A stretch of 46,105 nt of DNA from contig DUQX01000118.1 of assembly GCA_012837615.1 (NCBI GenBank), positions 1-46,105 of the forward strand, written 5' to 3'. The notes below the pieces were generated by a model, which did no database searches, had not been told where the DNA came from, and saw only the letters and a program-made list of their open reading frames with translations. Below, piece after piece: positions 15,627 to 23,389 of this stretch. Both the position numbers and the translations under genes were made by a program. The stretch's first letter is position 1. Each line of letters begins with the position of its first letter. This DNA is from Bacillota bacterium. Lineage in GTDB: Bacteria; Bacillota; Dethiobacteria; DTU022; UBA8154.

Positions 15627-15731
15627 GGACATAAGCTCATAATGGCCGGGTAAAGCAAGAAAGGGGGGGGAAATGAGCTGTAATCTTATGTCTGATACCA
15701 TATTTCCTGCCCATTTGGAGGAGGAGTCTAA
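15627..15731 (+). promoter_or_regulatory. structured 5' leader of the Fe-S assembly operon, candidate regulatory RNA
   Basis: The predicted transcript opens with GACATAAG-CTCAT (15628-15640), which pairs with ATGAG (15673-15677) and CTTATGTC (15685-15692): 13 Watson-Crick pairs in two helices separated by a 7-base bulge, enclosing a purine-rich apical region with eight consecutive G. A second possibility is pairing of GGAAAT at the end of the G run (15669-15674) with ATTTCC at 15702-15707, which would break the inner helix. The ribosome binding site GGAGGAGG (about 15718-15725) follows. It matches no riboswitch class I can recall. Confidence 0.5.
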
Positions 15732-16121
15732 ATGTATAATGAAAATATAATAGATCATTTTCTAAATCCAAGAAATGCCGGTAGAATTTCTGACCCTGAT
15801 GGAGTGGGGACACAGGGTGATCCTTCATGCGGAGATTATCTGCGAATATTTATCAAAGTTAAAAATAACTTAATATCCGATATCAAGTTTGAAATTTTTG
15901 GCTGCCCTGCAGCAATTGCAACCAGCAGTGCTCTTACCGAACTGGCTAAGGGGAAAACTATTGACGAAGCGCTAAAAATCACTGATGCTGATATAATTAC
16001 CTTTCTCGGTGGACTCCCCGATCCCAAAATCCATTGTTCCAACCTGGGTGCAGGAGCCCTTCGGCTAGCGATTTTGGATTATCAGAACCGGCTCGCATCC
16101 GAAGACAATGATTCTCACTAA
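15732..16121 (+). CDS. IscU/NifU-like iron-sulfur cluster scaffold protein
   Basis: The 129-aa product is an IscU/NifU N-terminal domain on which Fe-S clusters are assembled. The three cluster ligands are Cys33 in GDPSCGD, Cys58 in GCPAAIA and Cys102 in HCSNLGAGAL, and Asp35 beside the first Cys is the residue that makes clusters labile. Length is typical for IscU. No cysteine desulfurase is adjacent; the downstream partners are an Mrp/NBP35-type ATPase and a NifX-like protein, a set seen in anaerobic Firmicutes. GGAGGAGG precedes the ATG. Confidence 0.9.
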   Translation: MYNENIIDHFLNPRNAGRISDPDGVGTQGDPSCGDYLRIFIKVKNNLISDIKFEIFGCPAAIATSSALTELAKGKTIDEALKITDADIITFLGGLPDPKIHCSNLGAGALRLAILDYQNRLASEDNDSH

Positions 16122-16170
16122 TAAATTTATACGTCTAAATTATCGATAATGAAAGGAGTACTTATCAGCC

Positions 16171-16944
16171 ATGGCTTCAGATACATCTACACAACAAAAA
16201 GGAAAAATAGAAAAAATATCCCGTTCCGACGTTAAACATGTCATCGCGATAGGCAGCGGAAAGGGAGGCGTCGGTAAATCTTCAATAACCGCCCTACTTG
16301 CTGCAGGGGCCAGAAAAGAAGGCTTTAATACAGGCATTCTCGATGCCGATATAACCGGCCCAAGCATTCCAAAGATGTTCGGGTTGAAAACCGGCCAGGA
16401 GAACAGGGGAGTATCGCCCTTTGAAAGTACATTGGGAATCAAAATAATGTCTCTTAATTTATTGCTTCAGAACGAGGACGATCCTGTAATCTGGAGAGGA
16501 CCCTTAATCGGTGGTGCAATAAAACAATTCTGGACGGATGTAGAATGGGGAAAACTAGATTATCTTTTTATCGACCTTCCACCCGGCACAGCAGATGCCC
16601 CGCTGACGGTTATGCAGATCGTGCCCCTTAATGGAATAGTAATAGTCACTTCGCCTCAGGATCTCGCCTTAATGGTAGTAAAAAAAGCTCTGAAAATGGC
16701 TGAAGCGATGGATGTACCGGTAATGGGCATTGTAGAAAATATGAGCCATTTAATCTGCCCACACTGCCTGGCAAAAGTGGAAATATTTGGACCCAGTAAA
16801 GGCGAAGAAATCTCAAAGTCCACCGGAGTACCGCTTTTAGATGTTTTGCCGCTGGATAAAAAACTGGCAGAGCATTGTGATAACGGCAGTATTGAACAAT
16901 ATGAAAGCGGGTTATTTAAAAAACTGCTTACGATAATGGAATAA
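16171..16944 (+). CDS. Mrp/NBP35/ApbC-family Fe-S carrier P-loop ATPase
   Basis: The 257-aa product is a MinD-like P-loop ATPase that carries and transfers Fe-S clusters. The deviant Walker A GSGKGGVGKS is at 28-37, the switch Asp in LDADITGPS at 58-66, FIDLPPGTAD forms the Walker B/switch II segment, and CPHC (Cys196, Cys199) is the cluster-binding pair bridging a dimer. It lies 49 bases after the scaffold gene and before the NifX-like gene. AAAGGAG lies about 14 bases upstream of the ATG, rather far, but no better start is seen. Confidence 0.92.
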   Translation: MASDTSTQQKGKIEKISRSDVKHVIAIGSGKGGVGKSSITALLAAGARKEGFNTGILDADITGPSIPKMFGLKTGQENRGVSPFESTLGIKIMSLNLLLQNEDDPVIWRGPLIGGAIKQFWTDVEWGKLDYLFIDLPPGTADAPLTVMQIVPLNGIVIVTSPQDLALMVVKKALKMAEAMDVPVMGIVENMSHLICPHCLAKVEIFGPSKGEEISKSTGVPLLDVLPLDKKLAEHCDNGSIEQYESGLFKKLLTIME

Positions 16945-16961
16945 GGAGGTTGTACAGAATA

Positions 16962-17756
16962 ATGAAAATTGTAATCAGCTCAAAAGGAAAAGAGATTAAC
17001 TCTCTCCTTGATTCGCGTTTTGGCCGGTGTTCTTTCTTTGCAATTTACAATGATAAAAAGAGTGAATGGGAATTTTTACCTAATCCAGGCGCTCTGGAGG
17101 GAAGCGGAGCAGGGATAAAAGCCGCGCAATTTTTAATTGAACAAAATCCCGATATTCTACTAACAGGCGATTTGGGGCCAAAAGCTGCTCAAATCCTTAA
17201 TGCTTCCGGGATTAAAATCTATTCTCTTCCTGAAGTAACCCTGGAAGAAGCTTTGAAACAGTACAAACAGGGCCAACATCGGCCAATTACCGAGGCTACC
17301 GTTGAATCTCATTCAGGAATGGGGTTTTCTGGTAATGCCAGCGATCAAGACGGGGTATTTCCCGCCAACGAAAATACCGCATCTTTAAAGGGAAAAGTGG
17401 CAATAGCCAGCGACGGTTCAGTAGTTGCCCAGCATTTCGGCCGTTGTCCGGCTTATACGCTGGTTGAAATAGACAACGGTAAGCCAGTAAATAAAAATGT
17501 TATACCCAACCCGGGGCACCAGCCCGGATTCTTACCTCGTTTTTTGAGTGAAAAAGGGGTTAGCTGTGTGATTGCCGGCGGTATGGGCCCCCGCGCACAA
17601 AATCTTTTTAAGGAACGGGGAATTAATGTCATTGTTGGCGTTACAGGCCCAATTGATGAAGTGATTGAAAGCTATTTATCAGGGAATCTTATTGGTGGTG
17701 AGAGCCTCTGTGGGCATGATGGCAATGATCATAGCCATGGCTGTGAAAACCATTGA
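16962..17756 (+). CDS. double-domain NifX/NifB-type Fe-Mo cofactor-binding protein
   Basis: The 264-aa product contains two copies of the dinitrogenase iron-molybdenum cofactor-binding (NifX/NafY/NifB C-terminal) fold. The first has SRFGRCSFF at 18-26 and the second QHFGRCPAY around residue 160, each followed by a conserved GGMGP or TGDLGP segment. The last ~15 residues are His-rich (GHDGNDHSHGCENH) and could bind metal. Single-domain homologues occur beside Mrp ATPases in many anaerobes without nitrogenase, so a general metal/Fe-S carrier role is likely. The ATG at 16962 is chosen because AAGGAGGT lies 11 bases upstream and matches the family start. Confidence 0.85.
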   Translation: MKIVISSKGKEINSLLDSRFGRCSFFAIYNDKKSEWEFLPNPGALEGSGAGIKAAQFLIEQNPDILLTGDLGPKAAQILNASGIKIYSLPEVTLEEALKQYKQGQHRPITEATVESHSGMGFSGNASDQDGVFPANENTASLKGKVAIASDGSVVAQHFGRCPAYTLVEIDNGKPVNKNVIPNPGHQPGFLPRFLSEKGVSCVIAGGMGPRAQNLFKERGINVIVGVTGPIDEVIESYLSGNLIGGESLCGHDGNDHSHGCENH

Positions 17757-17880
17757 AGTAGCTTAGTGTATAAAGGAACCGAACCGTAGATAATGAATTC
17801 CGGAAAAATTATATAATATTCCAAGCAGGTTTACTTCTTTCATTATCCTTCGGTATATAATTAGTAACAGCTTAAAGTAG

Positions 17881-17898
17881 CACTGGTTAATACCAGTG
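17881..17898. repeat. perfect hairpin after the Fe-S trio, possible weak terminator
   Basis: CACTGGT and ACCAGTG form a perfect 7-base stem around TAAT. The tail after it is only moderately T-rich, so termination is possible but not certain. Confidence 0.4.
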
Positions 17899-18015
17899 CC
17901 ACTTATTCTTTTATTAGAATTATTAATGTGTGTTTATGTTATGGTATTTCATACAGATTAAACACATAATTTTTAAAGCAATCTCATACTGAAAAAATTT
18001 TGGAGAGGGAATTAT

Positions 18016-18690
18016 ATGTGTGGCCGTTTTTCGCTTTATAGATTAGAAGGAATAATAGAAAGATTTCGCGTTAAAAAAACAACTTTTCAGATTATCCCCA
18101 GTTACAATATTGCTCCTTCACATGAGATATTCGCTATAGATAGTAACAATCAGCTGATTAAGCTCAAATGGGGACTTATACCCTTTTGGACAAAGGAAAG
18201 GACCTTAAAAAAAACTATTATTAACGCTAGGGCCGAAAGTGTTGATAAAAAACCAGCCTTTAAAAATAGCTTTAAATATAAGCGCTGTTTGATCCCTGCT
18301 GACGGCTTTTATGAGTGGAAGGCAGAAGGTAAACGGAAAGTCCCATACCGCATCTCCTTAAAAAATAACGAATTATTTGGTTTTGCGGGGCTGTGGGATT
18401 CTTGGAAAGCTCCTTCGGGTAAAGTAATCAATACCTGCGCTATAATTACTACCGCCGCTAATAGCTTGGTTAAACCCATTCATAATCGTATGCCCGTAAT
18501 TCTCCCCAGGGAAGCTGAAAATATCTGGTTAAACCCTTCTTTAACTGATAGCCAGGTACTAAACAATTTACTAATACCCTATCCTGCGGAATTAATGAAA
18601 GCATACAAAATTTCTGATCTTGTAAACTCACCGAGCAATAACACACCAAAGATAGTGGAAGCAATTGCGGAAAGCTATTTTTCATGTTAG
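18016..18690 (+). CDS. SRAP-domain (YedK/HMCES-type) abasic-site DNA-protein crosslink protein
   Basis: The 224-aa product is a SRAP protein, which shields abasic sites in single-stranded DNA by a thiazolidine crosslink through Cys2. The catalytic set is visible: Cys2 (the initiator Met is removed), Asn70 in NARAES, Glu100 in GFYEWK and His156 in IHNRMP. Length is that of bacterial YedK. GGAGAGGGAATTAT precedes the ATG. It stands alone between the Fe-S trio and the symporter; no SOS box was seen next to it. Confidence 0.95.
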   Translation: MCGRFSLYRLEGIIERFRVKKTTFQIIPSYNIAPSHEIFAIDSNNQLIKLKWGLIPFWTKERTLKKTIINARAESVDKKPAFKNSFKYKRCLIPADGFYEWKAEGKRKVPYRISLKNNELFGFAGLWDSWKAPSGKVINTCAIITTAANSLVKPIHNRMPVILPREAENIWLNPSLTDSQVLNNLLIPYPAELMKAYKISDLVNSPSNNTPKIVEAIAESYFSC

Positions 18691-18930
18691 AAATGCACTC
18701 ATTATTGGCCTATTGGCTTTGGATTGTTCAGGTTAACGCTATAAACTGGAATTTATTTATGTGAATTATTAGCGTTAGGCAATAAGCTATTATTTCCCGG
18801 GCAAACGCAAAAATCGACTAAAATCTATTCCTATTCTTTAACAGCCGCCATTTATAAATAATCCGGCATGTTAAATTATTTATTTGCATACATTAAAGTA
18901 AAATTTGATTATTATCTTTCTTGCCTTTAA

Positions 18931-18961
18931 TTGATATTTGTGTTATCATGTTTAATATAAT
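18931..18961 (+). promoter_or_regulatory. possible promoter for the symporter leader
   Basis: TTGATA (18931-18936) and TATAAT (18956-18961), spacer 19 bases, slightly long. Confidence 0.4.
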
Positions 18962-19019
18962 TTCACGTTTATTCAGTAATTTGTGAATATTTAGACAAAA
19001 CCATTGCTTTGTTCTATTG

Positions 19020-19074
19020 ACATTCTCTGGAGATATTAAGCAAAACATCATCCAACTCATGAGAATGTTTTTTT
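19020..19074 (+). terminator. attenuator-like hairpin in the symporter leader
   Basis: ACATTCTC (19020-19027) pairs with GAGAATGT (19061-19068) around a 33-base loop, and the right arm runs into a stretch of T residues (19067-19074). It lies inside the probable leader, about 150 bases before the first start codon, so it may act as a transcription attenuator; it may alternatively end an unseen transcript. Confidence 0.45.
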
Positions 19075-19227
19075 AAAGGAGGTGAAAAACAAGGACAACA
19101 ATAAAAAAGTTCTTCTGATCCATTTGGATTCTTTTATAGGGGGTGATAAAACTATTTATTTTTAATGGAAAATTTCAAACTACGGCATGCTTGCCTATAC
19201 TTGCCTATAAGAGAGGTGTAAAATAAT

Positions 19228-19326
19228 ATGTCCAGCGGATGGCTTGCCTGGTGGTGCGTAGGAATAGCCAGTATCATCCTTACTGTGGTTGGGACCATCA
19301 TAACGATTGTGGGGTGGAAAGAATGA
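19228..19326 (+). CDS. 32-residue single-helix membrane microprotein coupled to the symporter
   Basis: This short frame encodes 32 residues: MSSGWLAWWCVG, then a hydrophobic helix (IASIILTVVGTIITIVGW), ending KE. GAGAGGTG lies 9 bases before its ATG, and its TGA overlaps the symporter ATG as ATGA, the classic arrangement for translational coupling. The pattern (Trp-rich start, one membrane helix, two charged residues at the end) suggests a small accessory subunit of the transporter. Known small partners of sodium:solute symporters (DUF4212, DUF997/YhdT) are about 80 residues with two helices, so this is a shorter type I do not recognise. Confidence 0.75.
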   Translation: MSSGWLAWWCVGIASIILTVVGTIITIVGWKE

Positions 19327-20891
19327 CATTACCTGAGTTGACGCCTGCTTATACAATTGCTGCAATTGCAGGCCTGGCGGTGATGCTAATAGTCTGTTTT
19401 ATTTTGGGATTGGTTGCACGTAAACGAGCCGCTTCTTACGATTCTTATATGGTTGGACAACGTGAAATAGGGCCGTTTATAACCGGTTGCGCCATTTCGG
19501 CAACCTATCTCAGCGGCTGGGCAACCATGGGTATGATGGGTATCACATATGCTGTAGGTTGGTCTGGAATGTGGTTTGCGGGCGTTTTCACAATTTTTGG
19601 CATCGTACCTACAATTTTTCTTGCCGCCCGCAAGTTAAGTGAATTTAGTGCGCGAAACAATACTCGCACCCTTGGAGATATCGCCCGCATTCGTTATGAC
19701 AGCAAGCTAGCTTCAACCTTTGTAGCTGCAGCCATGGCCCTTTTGATGTTTGCTTATGCAGTCGGGCAGCTCAAGGCTGCCGGCACTCTCTGGTATGCCG
19801 TTACGGGCCTTTCACCGGTATGGTGCCTCTTATTTGCTGTTGTCGTCGTGCTCATATACCTGATTATTGGAGGTTATACTGCCACGCAATGGGCGATGGG
19901 TTTTCAGGGAATTCTCCTGGGAATTGCCTGCTTTGTTCTGGGTGTTTTAGCTCTTAGTTATGTCGGTGGCGGAGCAGGTATGGAAGCAAAATTAGCTGCA
20001 GAAGATCCCAACCTTTTAATGATTGTGCGCCCCGATTTACCTCGAGTAGGTTCTAACCAGCTTTTCTCTGATCTGATAGGTGTTACTTCGTGCTTTGTTC
20101 TTTTCTTTAGCATGAGCACCGGGATGCCGCACAACGTTGCCCGTTTCCTGGGAATGCGGCCAATGAAGAAAAAAATGGACTTTGTCTGGTTAATTCTACC
20201 TGTGTTTGCTATCGCCGGTTTTCCCATCATGCTTAATGCTACCACCGGTTTATGCGCACGCGCAACATTTGGTCCCGCCCTCTTCGACATTTTACCCTGG
20301 AAGGGCGATCTTGCAGCTCCTTACATGGCAATGCAGGCTGGCGGCGTACCCTTGGCAACTCTCTATGTCACAGGTGTTTTTGCAGCGACACTTTCTACTT
20401 TTTCCGGGATGATCATGATTATTGCAGGCAATATCGCCAATGATATTATCGGGAACTGGGCACCAAAAGTGCCGGCGCAAACCCTCTTGTTCCTGAACCG
20501 GATATTATTAATACCGGTTGCCCTTGTACCTTTCTTCTGGACGCTCTACAACCCTCCACCGCTTCTGGCATTGCTTACCGGTCAGGCAGCTGCGGGATTT
20601 GGAGGAATGTTTTTGCCAACGATAACTCTAGGTCTCTGGTGGAGAAGAGCAACTAAAGAGGGGGCTATTGCTTGTGTTTCCTATGGCTTATTGGCAACTA
20701 TAATTTTTTCTTATCTGGTAGGCAAAAATTTACTAGGTATGGGTTGGGCGATTTGGCTGATCGTGCTCGGCTCGATTATTTGCTATGTGGTCGGCAGCCT
20801 TCTTTCTAAACCGCTGCCCGAGAAAAAATTGAATGAAATACTAGGTCCCGCAGCGTCAGCTCATAAAAACGGCCCGGTTTCAGTTAGTTAA
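19323..20891 (+). CDS. sodium:solute symporter (SSS family) permease
   Basis: The 522-aa product is a polytopic membrane protein with about 13 predicted helices of the SSS (PutP/PanF/ActP) family, importing a solute with Na+. Family features are KRAASYDSYMVGQREIG after helix 1, ISATYLSGWATMGMMG, the GGYTATQWAMGFQG segment and a fully helical remainder. The ATG at 19323 overlaps the stop of the 32-residue microprotein; a longer frame from 19239 lies out of frame over the microprotein and is not the start. The substrate is unknown; monocarboxylates are plausible. A hairpin terminator follows, so the pair forms its own operon. Confidence 0.88.
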   Translation: MTLPELTPAYTIAAIAGLAVMLIVCFILGLVARKRAASYDSYMVGQREIGPFITGCAISATYLSGWATMGMMGITYAVGWSGMWFAGVFTIFGIVPTIFLAARKLSEFSARNNTRTLGDIARIRYDSKLASTFVAAAMALLMFAYAVGQLKAAGTLWYAVTGLSPVWCLLFAVVVVLIYLIIGGYTATQWAMGFQGILLGIACFVLGVLALSYVGGGAGMEAKLAAEDPNLLMIVRPDLPRVGSNQLFSDLIGVTSCFVLFFSMSTGMPHNVARFLGMRPMKKKMDFVWLILPVFAIAGFPIMLNATTGLCARATFGPALFDILPWKGDLAAPYMAMQAGGVPLATLYVTGVFAATLSTFSGMIMIIAGNIANDIIGNWAPKVPAQTLLFLNRILLIPVALVPFFWTLYNPPPLLALLTGQAAAGFGGMFLPTITLGLWWRRATKEGAIACVSYGLLATIIFSYLVGKNLLGMGWAIWLIVLGSIICYVVGSLLSKPLPEKKLNEILGPAASAHKNGPVSVS

Positions 20892-20916
20892 TATATAAAG
20901 GATTATGCAAAATAAT

Positions 20917-20986
20917 AAAAAAGCGGTTTCACTCTTCAACAGTTTATCGGTTTTCTGTTAGAATATGTGAACCGCTTTTTTATATA
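20917..20986 (+). terminator. terminator of the symporter operon
   Basis: AAAAAGCGGTTTCAC pairs with GTGAACCGCTTTTT (one bulged base); the loop holds an inner AACAG/CTGTT stem. The A/T-flanked stem may work from both strands. Confidence 0.8.
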
Positions 20987-21204
20987 AAAAACTAATATTG
21001 TTTTATGCGGCTATAGTTAGTATAATATAGGGTAATACCAGCAATATACTTTGTTACTCCCATCATATCACAAGCTTTACTCATGGTTAATCCCTATTAA
21101 GCCAAAAAAGGAATTTACTCAATATGTATAGAATTGTTTATTATAAGTAGTTTACCCTAATAGTTTTAAATTGCTTCTGAGTAATAATTCGCATGGAGGT
21201 TGAA
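20987..21204 (+). other. intergenic region before the sensor kinase
   Basis: AT-rich, no gene seen. TTGTTTATTATAAG around 21136 may hold a weak promoter for the kinase; nothing close to full consensus. Confidence 0.3.
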
Positions 21205-23184
21205 ATGCTGAAAAATATAAATATCTGGAAAAAAATCTTCATCGGCTTTGTAATTATCGCAGCAGCGCTTCTTCTTATAACCGGCCGGGTTACTATAAAA
21301 CAATCTTATAATAATGTTAAACAACAGGCGGAATTGACTTTAAACAATAATTTAAACTCAGCCAACAGGCAGCTAAACCGCAGGCTTGACAATATATTGT
21401 TCATTTTAAATTTTTTATCAAAAAGCCACGATATTTTCAAGGATAGGATAATAAATCATGATTTAGATTCACTGCATGAGTTTATTATTAAATTTAAAAA
21501 AAAATACGGATTAAGCTTTGTTGTGATTACAGATCCTTCCGGGAAAATAATATCCAGTGCCAACAATACTCATTCTTACGGAGAAAAGTTAAGTGAAGAT
21601 AAATCTCTTTTATTATTTCTGAATGGAAAACAGCTAAAGGGGATTACAGTATTAAACGAAAATTTTTTAATCAGGGAAAACCTTAGCGAACAAGCATATG
21701 TTAAAATAATGCCTACTTCTGAAGCCAGATCTTATGAAATAACTGAAGAAAGAAGAGGCATAGCCTTAACAGCTTCTGTTCCGGTATACAACGACAATAA
21801 CGAACTTATCGCATTTCTGTTGGGAGGGGAACTTCTAAACCGACATACTGCTTTTGTTGATGAGGTTACGGAAGCGCTTCAGGTTTCTACAACTATTTTT
21901 CTAGATGATCTGCGTATAGCAACTTCTAGCCGTTTGGATAACGGGGATCGAGCAATTGGAACAAGGGTTTCGGAAAAAATTGCCAATATAGTACTGGATC
22001 GTGGAGAACGTTACCTAGGAAGGGAATTTATATTGGATCAATGGTATTTAACCGCCTATGATCCGATCTTTAATATCAATAACGATGTGATAGGGATTTT
22101 ATATGTTGGAATACCGGAAGAACCTTTTATCCAGATGAGAAACGACGCCATGAATAGCTTTATCTCGGCAGCAGTCCACAGCATTATGATAGCCACTTTA
22201 TTAGCATTTTTCATCATCAGGTCCATTACAAATCCCCTCCATAATCTTATAGATACCATGCAAAAAGTGGAACACGGCGATTTATCCCATAGGTATTCCC
22301 CAAAAGGGAAAAACAGGAGGGAGGAGAAAGAAGAAAATCCTTTTAGTGAAAACAGTCCTGCAAAACCCAATAACACCAAGTTATTGCCGGCATTTAAAAG
22401 CCGGGATCAGAGAGGAGATGAAATACAGCAGCTGGGGAGTTTTTTCAACAAGATGATGGACAGTTTACAGGCGAACTGGCAAAAAAATCAGGAATTAAAA
22501 GCCCAATTAGAAGAAAAAGAGAGGATGCGCCTTTATCTGCTGCAGAAAATTATCACCACCCAGGAAGAAGAGAGAAAAAGGATCTCCCGCGAGCTTCATG
22601 ATGAAACAGGCCAGTCACTAACAGCTCTGATACTTGGATTGAGGCGGATCCAGGAAGCAGATGATATTAACGAAGTTAGGAAGCTTGCAGGCGATTTCAG
22701 GGAAATTGTTCATAAAACGCTGGAGGAAATTCAGTGGCTTTCCTTTGAATTAAGACCGAGCGCTCTTGATGATCTGGGTTTATATGCAGCCATAAATCGC
22801 TATATAAAAGAACTCTCACGTTATTCAGACTTTAATATAGAATATGAACAGCAAAAGTGCAAAGATATTAGAATGAATTCTGCAGTGGAGACTACAGTCT
22901 ATAGAATAGTACAAGAAGCGCTTACCAATGTAATAAGACATGCTGAGGCTCAAAATGTAAGAGTATCCCTGAAATGTGATCACAATAATATTGAAGCAAT
23001 CATAGAAGATGACGGCAAAGGATTTGATTATACTATATTACAAAAAGATCAACATGCTCTTGGACTTTTTGGGATGACTGAAAGGGCCTCGTTGGTAGGC
23101 GGAAAGCTTGTTATAGATACTGCACCTGGAAAAGGAACCCGGATAACATTAAGTATCCCTGAGGTTACGAAATTCAATAACTGA
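21205..23184 (+). CDS. membrane sensor histidine kinase, cache-HAMP-HisKA_3-HATPase (NarX/DegS class)
   Basis: The 659-aa product has an N-terminal membrane helix (about 10-30), an extracellular region of ~280 residues resembling a cache sensor (FVVITDPSGKIISSANN, then TSSRLDNGDRAIGTRVS and GILYVGIPEEPFIQMR), a second membrane helix (HSIMIATLLAFFIIRS), HAMP, a charged linker, a HisKA_3 dimerisation domain with phospho-acceptor His465 in RISRELHDETGQ, and a HATPase domain (VQEALTNVIRHAEA, IEDDGKGFD, LGLFGMTERA). It should sense an extracellular small molecule and phosphorylate a NarL-type regulator. None is adjacent; the orphan one at 2182-2838 is a candidate. The ATG at 21205 is preferred because GGAGG lies 5 bases before it. 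Confidence 0.92.
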   Translation: MLKNINIWKKIFIGFVIIAAALLLITGRVTIKQSYNNVKQQAELTLNNNLNSANRQLNRRLDNILFILNFLSKSHDIFKDRIINHDLDSLHEFIIKFKKKYGLSFVVITDPSGKIISSANNTHSYGEKLSEDKSLLLFLNGKQLKGITVLNENFLIRENLSEQAYVKIMPTSEARSYEITEERRGIALTASVPVYNDNNELIAFLLGGELLNRHTAFVDEVTEALQVSTTIFLDDLRIATSSRLDNGDRAIGTRVSEKIANIVLDRGERYLGREFILDQWYLTAYDPIFNINNDVIGILYVGIPEEPFIQMRNDAMNSFISAAVHSIMIATLLAFFIIRSITNPLHNLIDTMQKVEHGDLSHRYSPKGKNRREEKEENPFSENSPAKPNNTKLLPAFKSRDQRGDEIQQLGSFFNKMMDSLQANWQKNQELKAQLEEKERMRLYLLQKIITTQEEERKRISRELHDETGQSLTALILGLRRIQEADDINEVRKLAGDFREIVHKTLEEIQWLSFELRPSALDDLGLYAAINRYIKELSRYSDFNIEYEQQKCKDIRMNSAVETTVYRIVQEALTNVIRHAEAQNVRVSLKCDHNNIEAIIEDDGKGFDYTILQKDQHALGLFGMTERASLVGGKLVIDTAPGKGTRITLSIPEVTKFNN

Positions 23185-23279
23185 TGAGAAAACCTGTATA
23201 GTCAAGAGAGCTTTTAGTTCGAGAGGCTTACTTCAGATTTATTTATCTTATATAAATTAGGGAAATATTGATTACCCAA

Positions 23280-23302
23280 GATGGGGATAGGGTATCCCCA
23301 TC
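23280..23302 (+). repeat. perfect 10-base hairpin in the leader of the flavoenzyme gene
   Basis: GATGGGGATA, loop GGG, TATCCCCATC. No T-tail follows. The left arm (AGATGGGGATA, 23279-23289) is also complementary to 11 bases inside the early coding region of the next gene (23405-23415). Confidence 0.7.
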
Positions 23303-23389
23303 AAGTGAAAAAATGTAGGAAATTAATTGTATAAAACTCCATCTTTGTGAGATATTTAAAGATAGACAATATATCAGTGGAGGTAAAAG

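Larger units (their letters stand above)
18691..19227 (+). other. 537-base AT-rich intergenic region upstream of the symporter
   Basis: No convincing gene. It holds an inverted repeat AACGCTA/TAGCGTT (18735-18776), a possible promoter (18931-18961), a terminator-like hairpin (19020-19074), an orphan AAAGGAGGTG directly after it with no usable ATG at proper distance, and two tandem copies of CTTGCCTATA (19190-19209). Together these suggest a long regulated leader for the symporter. Confidence 0.5.

Noticed and set aside
19083-19166. Possible 27-codon frame from GTG after the symporter attenuator
   Set aside because: The GTG lies within the SD-like sequence itself, so no ribosome binding site serves it, and the product is only charged and low in complexity.
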